A stretch of DNA of 53,116 nt, from NCBI RefSeq assembly GCF_002843425.1, contig NZ_NKXO01000026.1, forward strand, positions 1 through 53,116. Reading direction: 5' to 3'. Both the position numbers and the translations under genes were made by a program. Below, one piece after another: positions 51,916 through 53,116 of this stretch. Every line of letters starts with the position of its first letter. The first letter of the stretch is position 1. This DNA comes from Raineya orbicola. Its GTDB lineage: Bacteria; Bacteroidota; Bacteroidia; Cytophagales; Thermonemataceae. The notes under the pieces are model-generated. The model was not told the origin of the DNA, made no database searches, and saw only the letters and a list, made by a program, of their open reading frames with translations.

Positions 51916-52971
51916 ATGGAAAAGCATTTAGGAAAAGTTGAACAGAATTTTTTAGAAAATGTAATTGCCAAACAATGTGGTGCAGAGCAGGCGAGTTTGC
52001 GAGTAAAACCTCAATTTGGGGTAGATGTGGCGGTTATTGAGCTTGCAGGCGGTCAGGTGATGGCTATTACCAGCGACCCGCTCTCGCTTATTCCTTCTTT
52101 GGGGCTTGCCGAGTCGGCTTGGCTTTCAGTGCATTTGCTTGCTAACGATATGGCAACGACAGGCTTTTCGCCTATGTTTGCCCAATTTGTCTTAAACTTA
52201 CCTGATTGGTTTTCTAAAAGCGATTTTCAGACTTACTGGGGGCATATTCATCAATTTTGCAAAGAAATAGGCGTCGCTATTACAGGCGGGCATACGGGGT
52301 TTATTGAAGGACAAAATTCTACCATTGCAGGCGGTGGCACTTTTTGGAATTTCTGCCCTGCTGACCAAATTCTCACTACCACTCAATTACGCGAAGGAGA
52401 TGTGATTTTAGTTACTAAGCAAAGTGCCATTTCATCGGTAGCCATTTTGGCAATGAGCTTTCCGCAGACTATTCAAAATAAACTTGGTAAAGAAGTTCAG
52501 CAGAAAGCCGCTGAAATGTTCTACCAAACCAGTTCCTTAAAAGATGCTCTTGCGGCAAGTAACGGCAAACCGCAATCCGAGGGCATCTCTGCTATGCACG
52601 ATGTAACCGAAGGAGGCATTTTAGGAGCTATCTATGAAATGGTATCCGCCGCCGATAAAGGTGTTTTAGTCTATGACAATAAAATCCCCGCCGATGAAAC
52701 CATAAAGGCTGTTTGCGGTTTGTTTGAATTAGACTACCGCTATTGTGTGGGTGCGGGTTCTATGATTATTGCTTGCTCACCTGAAAAGGCAGAAAGCATT
52801 AGCAAACGCTTGCAAAGGGAAAATATCCCCTGTACGCAAGTAGGTGAAGTGAAAAACAAAAGTTTCGGTAAAAAATTACTGCAAAACGATAAACTGCTGG
52901 ATATGCCTTACTTTGATACAGACCCTTACTGGCAAGCGTTTTTCAAAGCCCTGCAAAGTGGTTGGAAGTAA
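51916..52971 (+). CDS. AIR synthase (PurM)-like protein, closest to the HypE type
   Basis: 351 residues. The PurM-like ATP-binding fold is indicated by FGVDVAVIEL, AITSDPLSLIP, LLANDMATTGFSPMF (Asn-Asp metal site), GVAITGGHTG and, in the second half, AMHDVTEGGILGAIYEMVSAADKGVLV, which resembles HypE and related proteins. ThiL, the thiamin-monophosphate kinase, has the same fold, but the second half looks less like it. The C-terminal Cys of HypE (PRICG) is missing; the chain ends YFDTDPYWQAFFKALQ. No hydrogenase gene is near. Under a TPP riboswitch, a thiamin-linked kinase or ATP-dependent step is my inference. Confidence 0.85.
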   Translation: MEKHLGKVEQNFLENVIAKQCGAEQASLRVKPQFGVDVAVIELAGGQVMAITSDPLSLIPSLGLAESAWLSVHLLANDMATTGFSPMFAQFVLNLPDWFSKSDFQTYWGHIHQFCKEIGVAITGGHTGFIEGQNSTIAGGGTFWNFCPADQILTTTQLREGDVILVTKQSAISSVAILAMSFPQTIQNKLGKEVQQKAAEMFYQTSSLKDALAASNGKPQSEGISAMHDVTEGGILGAIYEMVSAADKGVLVYDNKIPADETIKAVCGLFELDYRYCVGAGSMIIACSPEKAESISKRLQRENIPCTQVGEVKNKSFGKKLLQNDKLLDMPYFDTDPYWQAFFKALQSGWK

Positions 52972-53116
52972 AAATTTTGCGGTTTTTATCAATATGACCG
53001 CCAAGTTATGAATTAGTGGATATTGACGGCGTTTAATTTAACAAAATTAAGAAAGATTTCATCATTAAGAAAATCCTTATTGTTTTTTTGTGAGGTATAA
53101 AAAAAATACTTATAGC
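52972..53116. other. Right-edge sequence without recognised feature
   Basis: 145 AT-rich bases after the PurM-like gene. I see no gene start, no terminator and no clear promoter, so the end of this operon is not resolved. Confidence 0.5.

Overview
The window looks like chromosomal DNA of a low-GC member of the Bacteroidota, most like the Cytophagales. Evidence: several promoters fit the Bacteroidota form (TTTG, 19-20 bases, TAnnTTTG). There is a PorW/SprE-type lipoprotein of the type IX secretion and gliding apparatus and a large secreted protein with a type IX C-terminal sorting domain. Lipoprotein signal peptides are abundant, and the neighbourhood holds family members typical of the phylum (DUF3109, DUF2795, DUF3467, YbaB, tandem FKBP lipoproteins). 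KdsB points to a Gram-negative envelope with Kdo. No genus can be assigned from sequence reading alone. I saw no tRNA, rRNA, CRISPR array, prophage or complete insertion sequence.

Layout. 1-2000: an edge-truncated helix-turn-helix-like gene, a tandem universal stress protein, and a collagen-like lipoprotein split by a frameshift. 2000-5500: a LytTR DNA-binding protein, FtsY and an M3 oligoendopeptidase. 5476-11951 (minus): a MoxR ATPase, then a tightly overlapped series of polysaccharide deacetylase, SpoIIE-type phosphatase, OppC-like permease, small winged-helix-like protein, membrane glycosyltransferase and an alpha/beta-hydrolase-fold protein lacking its nucleophile. 12013-22226 (plus): DUF3109, PorW/SprE-like, GlyA, a secreted HMA protein, PdxA, an M28 peptidase, DUF349, DUF2795 and RadA. 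22230-26772: an acetoacetate-decarboxylase-fold protein, TypA, Pth, a TIP30-like SDR and a nitroreductase. 26778-38670 (mostly minus): two FKBP lipoproteins, a DHH phosphoesterase, a PspB-like protein, YyaL, ComB, YbaB, DUF420, a lipoprotein, a TPR histidine kinase, QueE, YtxH (plus strand) and SufS. 38867-43635 (plus): a frameshifted type IX cargo, three envelope proteins and an RluA-family enzyme. 43661-47506: the SRP RNA, a cyclase, KdsB, ComF with two coiled-coil partners, and a 53-residue basic protein. 47753-52971 (plus): PNPase, LUD, DUF3467, and a TPP riboswitch with terminator controlling a methyltransferase plus a PurM/HypE-like protein.

How it fits together. Many genes are household (translation, protein targeting, vitamin B6, one-carbon, queuosine, Fe-S and LPS pathways). 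FtsY and the SRP RNA, two parts of one targeting pathway, both lie in the window. The most unusual unit is at the right end: a well-formed thiamin pyrophosphate riboswitch and intrinsic terminator sit in front of two genes that are not recognisable thiamin synthesis or transport genes. Two surface-type genes carry single-base frameshifts, one at a run of five G. Both could be real variation or sequence errors.
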